DNA of 64,000 bases from Spirodela intermedia. Taxonomy: Eukaryota > Streptophyta > Magnoliopsida > Alismatales > Araceae. Positions 45,906 through 57,671 of the stretch are shown one piece after another; positions within the stretch are counted from its first letter, which is position 1, and every line of letters starts with the position of its first letter. Under the pieces are notes generated by a model. The model saw only the letters and a program-made list of their open reading frames with translations, had not been told where the DNA came from and did no database searches. Both the position numbers and the translations under genes were made by a program. The stretch covers positions 9,233,392-9,297,391 of the forward strand of contig LR746265.1 in assembly GCA_902729315.2 (NCBI GenBank), read 5' to 3'.

Positions 45906-47882
45906 GTTGTCTTCCTGGCTTGTACACGAAGTGCAGCATCTAATGGTGGCTGGTTGTTGAAGATCGATTACCCCAGATGAGTTATCCATAGAAGTCATAT
46001 TATTATTTGTTTTAATTATAATTCAACCATTGAAAATAATGTTTCCAAAGTATTGTTTACAGTCTACTGATGCTAAATAGGTGCACTTAGCGGAAAAGCG
46101 GTCGCGGATTAATTTGGAACGTTCGCTAGCATGAGGTGTGTGGAGTTTGGCTTCCAACGAAAGCTACGCCGGTGGGATTCTTCTTTCCGTTTACGTACCT
46201 GCCTGCCCATGGAGTCATCACTTCCTTGGGAGGTTCGTCTACTCGGGAATTGCCGGTTTTCCCGAATTTATTGAAGTATAAATTTTGTTAATTTCATTTA
46301 GTTAATTCATATTCGGTGTACTTTTCAGGAATCAGTCTCATGTTAGAACTACCAAAATTAAGCCTTTGGGTAATATAAATCAGACGATACCGTTATGTTG
46401 GTAGCCAATCGTCTATGGGTTACACGACCATCTGTCTCCACGTTTCTATATGATATAGCTTTCCCTCTCACGGCACCCCTCTCCCCCCCTCACGCAGATC
46501 ACCTGGTCAGTTTTCATCTATGAACGTGTTGACCGAGAGAACTGTTGACTTGATAATCCTGATGGTCTCTTTCCGTCTTTTAGTATCATATGGCATCCTT
46601 CTTGCTTGATCACTTTTATAAACGGCAATAGGGAGTCCGACAGTCTAGAACATGAGGTAGATTGGGAAAACCTGGCGGTAGGAAGATTGCTCTACATGGC
46701 GGCAGGGAGGACATTCCAAGAAAGCTGACAATGTTTCTCTGCTGAAAACGACTAGAAATATGAGAACCATTGGAAACAGATGTTGACTTCGTCTACGATC
46801 TGCTCTCTCTCACTCTCTCTCTTCTACCGTCGAAAATATGCCAACTATTTATCTTCGACAGTCTCTCTCTTTTCATTCATTGGACTCCGTTTCACCTACT
46901 CATTTTGTCCGCCGGTCACAAATAGACATTGTTACGGGTACTTGTCTGTGTATCGCCTGCACTGAGAAAAGATGCCAAGCGGAAATGCAGGAAGGGAACG
47001 AAACATAATGGCTACGACTCGGCTTAGATGATCTATTTTCCAAGTAGTAGAGTAAATGCTGCATAAACTGGTTCTCGCAGCTATTTCTTTCCGAGTTTTA
47101 CGGAAGAGAAGGTAGATCTTCAGGTTGTGAGGACTGTCGCTGCTCGTCAGCCATACCGTGCAGAACCATGCGAGTGTTTTACGCGCACCCTCCCTCTTGA
47201 CGTAAAGTTTACTCCAATAAATGGGTTAGGCGGAGTACCATCCTGGGAAAGCCCCTACGCTCTCTTAAAAGAAATCGAGAGATTAAGTGGACTTGATTTA
47301 AACACGCTAATCATCCTACTTTCTAGAATCATTAATAGATGTATTGCAATATTTGAACTCTCTGATTCAAGTCTCTTTCGTAGAACATTCGCCAAAAATT
47401 AACGAATATTTGGCTTGACTGACTGAGTTCTTTCCGGGACAATCTGATCGTCGTATCTAGAAGAGCAAACTACGGTCACCCGTTTGCGTAAAGCTGACTT
47501 TTCAAACCGTCAACTGTGATTTTGGCGTCAGGTTGGATCAAATCCACCGACGAAAAACTGGTCTGAAGGGTGAAGTCAGACTATCAAGAGAGAGAAGAGT
47601 CATCAGTGAGCGGCCGCGTTCATTGCAACAGTGACCTATCCTTTCCGTCCCCCCTATAACTAGCCGCCAATCTCTGGATAAATCACCACTGCATTTGATG
47701 GTAATGATATGTTTATGATTGTTTCAACGATCATCATTTGTCATACGTAATCTCCAGTGAATATTCAGAGACCTTCGATCAATAAAATTCAACTATTTGA
47801 TTTAACAAGAACAATGGGAAGAAAGTTGTCACATTCACGTGGTCAGAAGGTTATTAGGAGAGAGAATGGGTGGCAAGAAGCT

Positions 47883-48330
47883 GTTATGATCTTCCCTATA
47901 TGAACATGTATTTCAATTACGAGGCACATACCTTTTAAAGTGGGCCCAAGGGTCTAGTAACTCCCGAGTTTGAGAGGAGTCATGAGGAATAGGAGCAGGA
48001 CCATGAGATCTTGGTGGGGCATGGACCCTAGCCCCACCATCGGCGACCACGACGTCATTGGACTCCACGTCACCTCCTCCGGAGACCCTGCAAACTATCA
48101 AGGCCACTCCACGTCGCCGCCGGCAGAACCGAGCTCCGGATCCGAACTTCTATTACTATTAGGATTTACCCATATTTAATTTCCTTTTATTTACTTTAGT
48201 TTATAATCCTCTTTCTCCTCCCAAGGCCCATAAATAGGCCTAAGGTTTCTATTGAACAGAGGTTTTGATCTTCATAAGAATTTTCTTATACGAGAGATTG
48301 TGCCCTAAGAGATCCGTGTGACCGCCGTTG
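47883..48330 (+). mobile_element. Probable LTR (copia-like) remnant
   Basis: The sequence begins TGTTATGATC and shows an LTR-like layout: GC-rich U3, then 'CCATATTTAATTTCC', a TATA-like CATAAATAGGCC (48229-48240) and a run of typical R/U5 sequence. The GC-rich continuation to about 48700 yields Cys/Arg-rich frames on both strands that look non-coding. No paired LTR or polyprotein was found, so the type is uncertain. Confidence 0.35.
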
Positions 48331-49800
48331 CTTGTAGCCACCGTCGTCTCGCAGCCCCCCCCTTACCCTGTGGTCAACCCTCTTTGTCGTTGCCGACGGG
48401 TCTCTCTATCAGTGCTCGTGTGCCAGACAATGTGCCGATCAGCATCCCTCAGAGCGCTGGCAACGCGTCGTGTACGAGCCTCCCGTAGGCACTCATGCGT
48501 CCCGTGCATCCTGCCCAAGCGCTCGTGTGTCCTGCACCTGGCGGATGGGCCACGGCGACTCGCCCTGCACACCAACCTTCCGCCCTGCACGTCGACTGCG
48601 CACACCCTGCGTGCCTAACACCGCGGGTGCTCGTCCTCTTTTGCTCTACCATCGACGTCAACATTGCGGCGTGCAAACGTCGAAGGTTCCCTCTCAACCC
48701 TCTTTGGTGATCGTGTGTTTTGTTTTCATCCCGTCTTTCCTCATACGTGTTTCCACCACCATTCAATTCAGCCGTGTGGGCTCGAGACCAGCCAAGTGGG
48801 CTACGATTTCCTTATTTGGAGGCCAACTAAGATTTTGAAACGTGGAGCTTTGTTTTATCACGGTGACTTGAGACAGTCCTCCTGCCCTCGATCGAGGAAC
48901 GGAACGGTCTTCTCACCTCATCACAGTCGCTTTTCAAAGATTCGGATCCGATTGTGTGCGAGTTTCGTGGCTTGTTGTTTACCCGTTGTGTTCCCTACCC
49001 ATTCCATCCATGTCAGTCATATTCATCCTACATCAGATCTTCCCACTATGTCCCTGGTAAAAATACTTTACCGGAGGTTACACTCCAAACCCATTACAAA
49101 CTACTCTCGCTCTTCTCAGCGTTTGAGGTTATCGTCCTGGTTTTGGTAGTCAGTAATGGAACTAACATGTCTTGACATTTAACAATACATTATTGTTCGA
49201 CATTCATCACCACATAATAATAATAAAACGTAAAGTAAGTATAATCTAGAGTGAGATATTTGTCTTCAGTACTGTCATATTATGGTGTTGATAGATTGTG
49301 CAAACCCAAAAACCTGCCTCATCGAGGATTTCCCCTTACCTTTTGTCTAAACTCAAACTAAAAAAATTAAGTATTCATGGCAAATTCTAGTCTCTATTAC
49401 TACGGAAATATCTAAACTGAAAACACTTACTTTTTCATGGTTCGCTGTCCAATTCATAATCAATCAAGTGATAGGCCATTTATTCTGTAGAATCTTTCCT
49501 GAGTGTTAAAGAGTTGGGGGTTACGATGTATTTAACTCAGAAATAGTCGAACGTGGAAGGATTGAACTCAAGGATGCCACAGACCCGGTACTTTGCTCGA
49601 TGACTGTAGTTCCAGGAATAAGAAAACGAAGAATGACAGAATGGAAGTCAATCTCGGCACGTTCATATTGCCCCCGAGGACAACGTATGATATCGCAAAG
49701 ACGCCTAAGCACGAGTACATGCCACCCTAGATGGATAAAAATTCCCTTGATAGCTAACAACAGTAAAACGTGATGAATCTCAATAAGTGCTGATATCTTT
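48331..49800. other. Intergenic DNA before the decarboxylase remnant
   Basis: GC-rich to about 48700, then mixed composition. Open frames (48470-48838, 48664-49149) show no recognised domains. From about 49810 the sequence becomes homologous to the decarboxylase promoter. Confidence 0.35.
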
Positions 49801-49850
49801 GTCAAATACCTTCATACTCGTTTTCTGCCGGTTACCTCGTCTTCTTGCTC

Positions 49851-49857
49851 TATTTAA
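49851..49857 (+). promoter_or_regulatory. TATA-like box retained in decarboxylase remnant
   Basis: TATTTAA lies 138 bp before the ATG at 49995. It corresponds to CTATTTAG (59458-59465, minus) before the intact gene. The leaders also match (GACAGT...GGCTCTCCCTCC...GTGAGGAGTAGAG). Confidence 0.45.
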
Positions 49858-49994
49858 GCCAGACAGCCTCCGCTGCCAATGCCACAGTTCCAGGTCTTCC
49901 TCCTCACTCAGCCAGATAATATCTCTCTCTCTCTCTCTCTTCCACTCCATTCCCCAGACAGTGTCTGGCTCTCTCCCTCCGGTGAGGAGTAGAG

Positions 49995-50119
49995 ATGGGA
50001 AACCTTGACGCTAACTGTATCGCGTCTCCCAGAGGGTTCAGCCCTCTAGATATCGACGATTTCCGCCAGCAGGACCATTGAATTCATCTGCGAGTACTAC
50101 AAAGGCATCGAGAGCCACC
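49995..50119 (+). pseudogene. Decarboxylase 5' fragment, truncated
   Basis: The first 125 bp match the start of the intact decarboxylase at 59327 almost base for base (MGNLDANCIASPRGFSPLDI here, MGSLDANC... there). An 8-bp deletion after the 'DDFRQQ' codons shifts the frame and gives a TGA three codons later. Homology resumes (ATTCATCTGCGAGTACTACA) and ends at about 50119. The PLP domain is missing. Promoter-like sequence upstream is retained, so it may still be transcribed. Confidence 0.85.
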
Positions 50120-50619
50120 TTCTGTTAGTACTACAAAGCTTAGGGTATGCGATGTCGGAATTTATCTCCAAGCATGAGGAGGTGAATGTTAGAGACAATC
50201 ATGGAGAGAAATCCTTCCATCAAGATTTTTCTGTCTACCGTTTCCGCTAAACAGCTATGCTTTCTTTTTCTTTCATTTCTTTGTTTTGCTTAGATGTAAT
50301 CTCGGCCGTTGATTGATCCTATTATAATACCACAGATGATGCCGAGTAGGATAACATTTAGTAATGGCGTTTTAGGTTATTATCACTGTAGCTGTCGTTA
50401 CAGCTGTTTGATGTATGCTTATAAGAGACGGGTGTGTCTCAATATCATTTATCTGGACTCTTTGAATCATTTCTCCTCAATAAGATTCTTTCTCAAAATT
50501 TTGCTCATCCTTCTCGTATTTCTTGCCTTGAATCTGAGTGATTCAGATTCTACAACAGGTAGGCGTGGGTGTATATAGATCAAATATATGTAATGAAAGA
50601 GAAAGGCGGACTTCGTGCT

Positions 50620-51335
50620 TCCGACCTTGTGCGTGGGAACGGAGACCAGAGACAAAGACATAGTTGGGAAGTCGTTTTCTACTCAAATAGTTTTTCACAT
50701 TTCAAGAAACGCGAGCCATTGTGATAAGCAAGCGATCACCCACCAGCCGCGGCTGGAAGACCTCGTGGGGGCGGTACTTTCGTCCGGTTGCGCAAGTTAT
50801 TTGCTTTTATATTTGCCGACCGTTTAGAAAAGGAATCGGACGCTCCATAATTTATAGAAAGAATATGTGACAGACTCTAACGTGAAGGTTCCCCTGATGG
50901 ACCACGCCTAATAATGAAGACGGTAGCCGTTCACTGGGCATCCGGCCTCCAGAATGGGAGGTTAACAAGGATTATTTTACGCTATCCGTAAGCTTGAGGG
51001 ATCCCATGTCCGATTCTTCCAGCGATGATGTCATCAATTTTTTTTTCTTCCGAGAGGTGCAAATATCTGCTGGCAGAGGGAGGGAGGGGGAGAGAGGGAG
51101 AGAGAGGGAGAGAGAGAGAGAGTTGGGTTGTTGGATAGATAGAGAGAAGTACAGGCAGAGGCATCCTGCAAATGGTAGATTGTACTATCATTATTTATTT
51201 TCCTTGTGAATGGAACCGGACCGCGACTTCGAGCCCCGCACTGGCGAGAGAATCAAATCGTTGACCGTAATTCCGGAAAAGGGTACAAACATTCTTGACG
51301 GAACCATGGAAGACATCTGTCTAAGCTACCACCGA
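50620..51335 (+). repeat. Decarboxylase 3' flank, inverted copy
   Basis: Blocks here match the reverse complement of the DNA downstream of the intact gene, in the same order: 50625-50770 with about 56700-56830 (GGGAACGGAGACCAGAGA), 50880-50950 with about 56580-56660 (TAATAATGAAGACGG), 51145-51180 with about 55795-55830 (GTACAGGCAGAGGCATCCTG), 51208-51330 with about 55640-55765 (GACCGTAATTCCGGAAAAGG). The GA tract at 51100-51122 matches the CT tract at 55849-55938. Confidence 0.7.
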
Positions 51336-53574
51336 GTCTCCAATTCTTTCACTTTTCAACTACAATTAGTTACAAACGAAGTTTACAACGTCTACATCAC
51401 GTCATCAATCTTTCTTTTATCAGCCTTCCCAAGAAAATCTCACCTACACTGTTCGGCCCTCTGACCTGACTCGCGGTTGTCAATGTTTGATTAGATCGTG
51501 CGGCAAGTCGAAAGTATTTTCAACGTATCAGGCGCATGTATCAAGAAAGATCGGAACATATGATTTTCCGTAGTTGCTCGTGCTTTGGAGGTCTGGTCCA
51601 GAGGCAAGCAATTCTATTCACCAAGACATACAGCCGCATGGCACCTCACAGCCCCCTTCTAACCCGGTTCCTTCACACCATTTCCGTCCCTGCACTCCCC
51701 TGTCTATCCACTCGCCAACTAGTGCACCCGTTTATCAACCATCCATAACCGCTTTGACCAGCGATATGCTGGATTTTTTCTTTTAATTTTATTGTTACTG
51801 TTGGCAAGTGCCAATGTGAAAAGCTTATATACACGTGGAAGATTACAAGTATATTCAAGCCTTGTCCCGAAGTGTTGATCTACGTTATTTAATGTCTGGT
51901 GGCGGAGGATTATTGAAGAATCAAAACCGTAAATGGAGTGGGTGAATTAGAGCAACTGTCGGGGTAGTGCGGCCCTTCACAAAGGCGAGAAGGGGGGTTT
52001 GTCGCCACTTAGACCCATTTCCACATAGGATGAAGTAAATGGCTCCACCACTCAACGATACAAAACCGAGATAGCGAGAGATCGGATATTCTCAAAGAGA
52101 AGGGATTGCCTCGAATCACAAGGGCAGTCTCATATCAGAACTTAAGACACTCGAGACGCATTTTAGGTCATTAAAGGCGACTGTTCTTCTAATATCGGGT
52201 TCTTAAAAGAGGTCTCCAATCTACTGGCCGCCGTGGACTGAAGTGGTCAGAGTCGGTGTACTGGATTATATGACAAGGTCGTCGTTCGCGCGTGGGAGTG
52301 TGGACATTACTGGATGGGACAGTGTGTGTTTGGCTTGTGAACCTACCGAGGACCGTTTATGAATAATTTTCTCTGAATCGTTCGGCGTAAGAAGACCCGA
52401 GTTGGGGCCGTCGAGAAATGCATGTCGACACTGGCTGAAGAGAGATTTGCGCTGTCCTACTACCGTGCGATGTGGGCGAACATAGACACAGTTTTTTTAG
52501 ACTGAACGAATGTGAAGGCGTGTAAGCATATGGTTTACATCGTCATTATGTTCATAATTGATTCAATTTTACAGGTGTTCCCACCGATCTCTGTCGCTCT
52601 CTATCTCTCTCTCTCTCTCTGTTTCTGTCTTATGTCTGTATTCAGACCATGTTCTGCTGTGTTTTTGTGTGGCACACACTTTCTTTCTAGTCTCTCTCTT
52701 TCGCAACCTGGCGCGCATGTATCCTATTTCTCGGGCACGCACGGGTTCTGGTCAACCTATTCCCGGAGTAGCTTTGTCTCTCTCTAAAAATTCAAGACCT
52801 TTCCGCGACCGGTTACTTTCCGAGATCGCGAGGAAATCGGAAGGAAGCAACGCCCATAGTTTAAAACTGATACGCCCCCATGTGTTCGCGCCGCCGGGGA
52901 TCTTCCGCCCTGGCGGCGGGAACGACGCGTCCTATAAATAGAGACTTGACAGTTTTTTTTTTCATGTGAACTTGCCGACCACAATGACGGCGGCTATGTG
53001 ACGAGGCTGGGGTCTACACAGCTCCGTGGCGGAAAGGACTCGCGAGGGTTGTGGAGCGGGATCACGGTCAGGGGAAAATGGGGCCAGCTGGGAAGAGATC
53101 GAAGAGAGTAGGATGGGATGATGGGGACAAAGGGTCAAAGGGAAAAGAAAAACGAAGCATCCTTCGTAGACCTCTTCAAATGCCCTTATTATACTTACGA
53201 TCTGGATTTTGTAACCCAATCAATGATACTAGGGTCGGCCTGTATATATTGCACGTGCCCTGACTGATTAACAATATTGAATGCATGTTTGAAGAGTCGT
53301 ACGACTTATTTACTAAATTATGTCATCTCTACGGTCTTATCACTTGAAATATGCGGTCTTAATGGTGAATAATGCGCAACGATGGCGCGCCGTTTTGGCA
53401 TAGATGACTTCAAATACAGTTTTTGCTGAAATACTAACCCTCGTGCGTGTCTTTGTAGTAGTTCTCAACGGTAAACCATTTGATCAAACGTATGTGAACA
53501 CAATATTTTATTCTTATGCTGGGAATCATTGGACTAGATGTATGCATTTGACCGAGAACAAACTCGGCCCTAGA
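51336..53574. other. Intergenic DNA within the decarboxylase cluster
   Basis: No gene recognised. A clear TATA box, CTATAAATAGAG, occurs at about 52932-52943 in a GC-rich context but is followed only by a five-codon ORF. CT-rich stretch at 52590-52622. Confidence 0.35.
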
Positions 53575-54010
53575 GAACGGCGAAGCTGACGTTCGCCGTC
53601 CCCTTAAGACCCAGACGTGTCCTCACCGTCAGGCGTGGCCTGTCATGTTCGATAAACATCGCCGCCAGCTAGCACAAGAAGAGAAAGAAGATGGTGAGAG
53701 GGATAATCCAACACTGCGATTCCCCCACACCGAACCTTTCAACTTTGTACGGCAACTACCCCCACTCCTCGCTCACCCGACTTCACCGACTGAGTCGCTG
53801 ATGTATTTGTGAAATTCCAACTCGCCGTTCTGCTAAGATAACCTCACCAGCGGACTTTTGCCTACAGAAAATGGTTTTCCTGATGAGGCTCTCATTGCTG
53901 GTGTGCCTGATTGCGCAAACAAATCGGGACACTGTCGATAATGGTTTGGAGGTATCATTCTAAGAGCCTTTTGAGATGAATCACTTTTCTCGTTTGGGTG
54001 CACAAAGTAG
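53575..54010 (-). repeat. Second copy of decarboxylase 3' flank
   Basis: Colinear in the same orientation with about 56941-57315, just downstream of the intact decarboxylase stop: shared CGAAG-rich start, 'CTTCAAACTTT'/'TTTCAACTTTG' with 'ACGG', CACCCGA..CGACTGA, and TTTTCTC-x-TTTGGGTGCACAA. Both are followed by CT/CA microsatellites. No decarboxylase coding sequence lies next to it. Confidence 0.6.
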
Positions 54011-54036
54011 AAAGTACCTATAACTCTCTCCCACTC

Positions 54037-54215
54037 AACACACACACACGCGCACACACACACACACATACGCATACACGCACACACGCGCGGACACACA
54101 TACATACACACACACGCACACACACGCACACACACACACGCACACACACACGCACACGCACGCACACACACACACAGACACACACACAGACACACACGCA
54201 CACATGCACACACAC
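54037..54215. repeat. Long (AC)n-type microsatellite
   Basis: About 180 bp of imperfect CA repeat with CG and TA variants. The Thr/His and Cys/Val frames across it are artefacts. The shorter counterpart at 57341-57384 is (CT)n then (CA)n. Confidence 0.9.
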
Positions 54216-55639
54216 TGTCCGTCTTCGTGCATGCATTTCGTGAAAGCGTACGATTTAATTTAGATTCCATAGTTCTCCAGGGATGGAAAGAATGTGTCTT
54301 GTACTTTCTTAAGCTCATGGGGGGAGTTTGGGATGAGCTATCCTTACTAGGGCAAGGGGGTAACAAGCTTCTTGTTCCCTTCATGCGAAGTATCCTTCCT
54401 CTACAGTTATTGTCATGCAGGGTTCTGCACTTCTGTAACTCTCTCTCGTTCCGTATCTCCGATGTTTACTGTTGGCTGGTGAAGTCCTTTAGCTCATCTT
54501 ATGTGCAGATCGGTCGAATTGTCAACCCCTCCTCATCTCCACTTCCTTTGTAAATGACAGAACTGCTATATTCGAGATGGGTGTGTTGAAATTAATCTCA
54601 ATTTGGATAATTACACATGAATTATATATTATAAGGTTATCATTGAATTAATCTCATTTAAGTGATTCACAGAGGTTTAAGTACTTGATATGACGGCATC
54701 TTTCATAAGTATAAGCATACATATAAATATATGTAGAGATCAGATCTTATTCTAATTTTATGATGGGTAAATTGAAAAAGTATATCAAAACATAAAGCAC
54801 CTCTTATCTATAAATAAGGGGTCAGGGTCCTTGGAGCATCTCATCTTTCTTTGAGGAAGTAATTAGATAATTCCTTTGCGTTAGTCCAAAAGGCCAACCT
54901 AATTCTTGAGGTTCTATAGATTGATGTATGATTTCTAATCCATTCCCATTTAATTTTATCATTCTCCATTATCTCAACACTAGATCCTTCATTTCCAATA
55001 AGGTGAACTACTTATTTTAGTCTTCAATAATCCTCAACCACCTACAGCTAGTTAAGGTAGATCAGTTCACTAGAGAAGTCAGAAATATACCACTTACCTT
55101 CAACTTGGATATTAACTTTTGACATGAGCACTTCCTTATAGTAAAAGTAATATTTTAAAAAAAACCCAGCATCGCTCTTTTCTAGGTCAAAGTAGCTATC
55201 GACGGTTGAAAAATGCGAACGCGGAGTTGGTGCGTAGATAGGAAGCCACATTAAGGGACGGAGTGGTGGGAAGGAAAATGGTTAGGAAGGAAAAACGATG
55301 TGCCATGTGGCGATATGCGCTGCAGAATGGAATTGCTGGCTTCTACTCTTGACCTTCAAAGTACAAGCCACTACAGAAAATCATTGGTTCCGATCTGATT
55401 TGATACCTGGACATGATTTCCAAACCCAGACTCACTGAAAACCCGGCCCTTACGGCTTATCCCAAGATCCAATCCAACATTGACAGCGGAGAGTCAGGCC
55501 ACAGGGCCGAGAAGTGTAGGTAAGGTTAGCTTTGGTAGGGGCTGATAAAAGAATGAAGGACGACGTGATTCCGATGTAATTAACTTCATTTGTAACTCGT
55601 TTTACTTGAACGGTGAAAGAACTGGAGAGTGCATGGTGG
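54216..55639. other. Intergenic DNA
   Basis: AT-rich from 54570. An open frame at 54227-54553 has no recognised domain. Nothing else supported. Confidence 0.35.
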
Positions 55640-55875
55640 TTTAGACAGAACTCTTCCCTGGTTTCCTCAGGGTTGCAGGAATGTTTGTCACCTTTTCCGG
55701 AATTACGGTCGACGATTTTGTTCCCTCAATACCGCGGCGCACGAAGTCGCGCTCCGGTCCATAAGGAAAAATAATAATAACAAAAATATCATCCACCACT
55801 CGCAGGATGCCTCTGCCTGTACTTCTTTCGGTATACATATCGAGCAATCTCTCTCTCTCGCTCTCTCTCTCTCTC

Positions 55876-55917
<42 letters not shown>

Positions 55918-57340
55918 CTCGCTCTCGCTCTCGCTCTCCTCTCCCAGTTGACCCTAGGCATCAGTTCGCACAAACCGTCAGAGTGATTCGTCTGGTGTAT
56001 GCTACCGAAAGGGTGTATACCGGCGTGAAGTCAAGCTGATTATATCAGAATTGGTACAAACTCAAGTGTCTATTAAACGACCAACATTTGCTAAGAAAAT
56101 TGATAAATTATTTTTTCGTGTACAATCAAAAGGTACATTAAGACTGGAAAAAACTGTTTTCTGACACTTGTTATAGGATATTTTTAAAATTACGAGAAAG
56201 CTTCCGTGAGTTTCTCGTATAGATCAATCAATTTTTCTTAATATGCCGACCATCTACTGGGCAAACTCTGAAACCCACATCAGCAAATGATATAGACCAG
56301 GCAAATGAAAACCTCCATCTGAACCATGATATGTTAGCAAGGCAAATGAAAGGTAGCATAGCATGATAAATCTACCCACCGCCGATCATTCTGTACAACG
56401 CTCACCCTACCTCCAGACGCCCCTCGCGTTTCCCCCCCACGCCCTCCCCCTCTACTTTCCTAAGCCTTTTTGGATTGTCTGGTTTAGCATTTGCGTGAAA
56501 AATATCTGATGACTTCAGCAGCGCTCGAATAATATGGGAGCCCTAAGGTTTATCAAAAGACAAAACTGATCCTTCGTTGATGTCGCCTTCCTGTCTCCGC
56601 GTGCCCAGTCAATGGCTGCCGTCTTCATTATTACGCGTGTGGCTTCATGAGAACCTTCAGAACCGAGACGACAGTAACGCCGCCGCCACGAGGTCTCGCA
56701 GCCGCGGCAGGTGGGTAAATGTTTGCTTATGACAATGGCCCGCGCTTCTTGGACTGGGAAACAACAATTTGAGTACAAAACGACTTCCAAAACTTGGCTT
56801 CTCTGGTCTCCGTTCCCGCGCACGAGATCGGAACTAAAATATCCGTTTTTCTCGTCCAATACATGCATAAATATCTACACACCCACGCTTACCTGTGCCC
56901 TCCCTTTCAACAAAGTTGCAACTCGTTATCTCTCTCTCTCTCAACGACGAAGTTGGCGCTCATCGTCCGCCCAACACGCAGGCGAGCCCCCACTTCCAGG
57001 CCTCCTCAACGACGTTAAATAGACTTGTCCTCCAGATGGGACAACTGCACGAAGAACATGATGAAAGAAATGATCCAGAACAGCAATTCTCCAGCACCGA
57101 AGCTTCAAACTTTCTACGGGAATTACCCTGACTCCAGCCACCCCATTTGCATCGAGGTCACCCGATTACGCCGACTGATCCGAAGAGCATTTGTAAAGTG
57201 CAAATCGTCCATTTTGTTAACACACCATTGTAGCGTTTCCGTTCAGGAAATGGCTTTTCTCGTGATCCTCCCCTTTCAGAGGAATCAGTTTTCTGATTTG
57301 GGTGCACAAGTAAGAATCACCTGCAAGTCCGTTTTTCCCG

Positions 57341-57383
<43 letters not shown>

Positions 57384-57671
57384 CTATCCGGTACATGCAA
57401 GGGGAAAAACAGTATTGAATTGAAGATTATCCGGTAATTATGGTCAAAACCATATGCTCATACGCCTTTACACCCGTTGAATCTAAAAAAATGTGTGTAC
57501 GTCTGCCCACATCGCACAGTAGTACGACAGCGGAAATCTCTCCTCAGGCAGCGTCCACATGGATTTTTATCGATCCTTGAGGTCGACTCATTGCAAGCCT
57601 TTGGCGACGGTCCCATCCAGGGTTTTGCAAGGTCGAACCGTGGATAAAAACTCGGCCGTAACCACGCGTGA
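55640..57671 (-). other. Decarboxylase downstream flank (parent copy)
   Basis: The 2-kb 3' flank of the intact gene. Parts of it recur inverted at 50.6-51.3 kb and directly at 53.6-54.0 kb. It contains a (CT)n tract (55849-55938) and a CT/CA tract (57341-57384). No separate gene recognised; the moderate frames are in flanking or repeat sequence. Confidence 0.5.
55849..55938. repeat. (CT)n microsatellite with CG interruptions
   Basis: About 90 bp of CT repeat within the decarboxylase 3' flank; the inverted copy of this flank carries the matching GA tract at 51070-51122. Confidence 0.9.

Larger units (their letters stand above)
43892..47879. other. petC 3' flank and long intergenic region
   Basis: The first few hundred bases are petC 3' UTR. 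44470-44690 is a compound purine/TG microsatellite. 45863-45901 is (GA)n. A 91-codon frame at 47127-47402 (LLKEIERLSGLDLNTLIIL) resembles, weakly at DNA level, 60585-60665 on the far side of the decarboxylase cluster; I do not recognise it. Otherwise nothing supported. Confidence 0.35.

Noticed and set aside
48328-49149. Cys/Arg-rich ORFs as a small gene cluster
   Set aside because: Overlapping frames on both strands in GC-rich LTR-like sequence with no recognisable motif.
54037-54215. CRISPR-like or regulatory repeat array
   Set aside because: It is a CA microsatellite with no spacers; CRISPR arrays are not expected in plant nuclear DNA.
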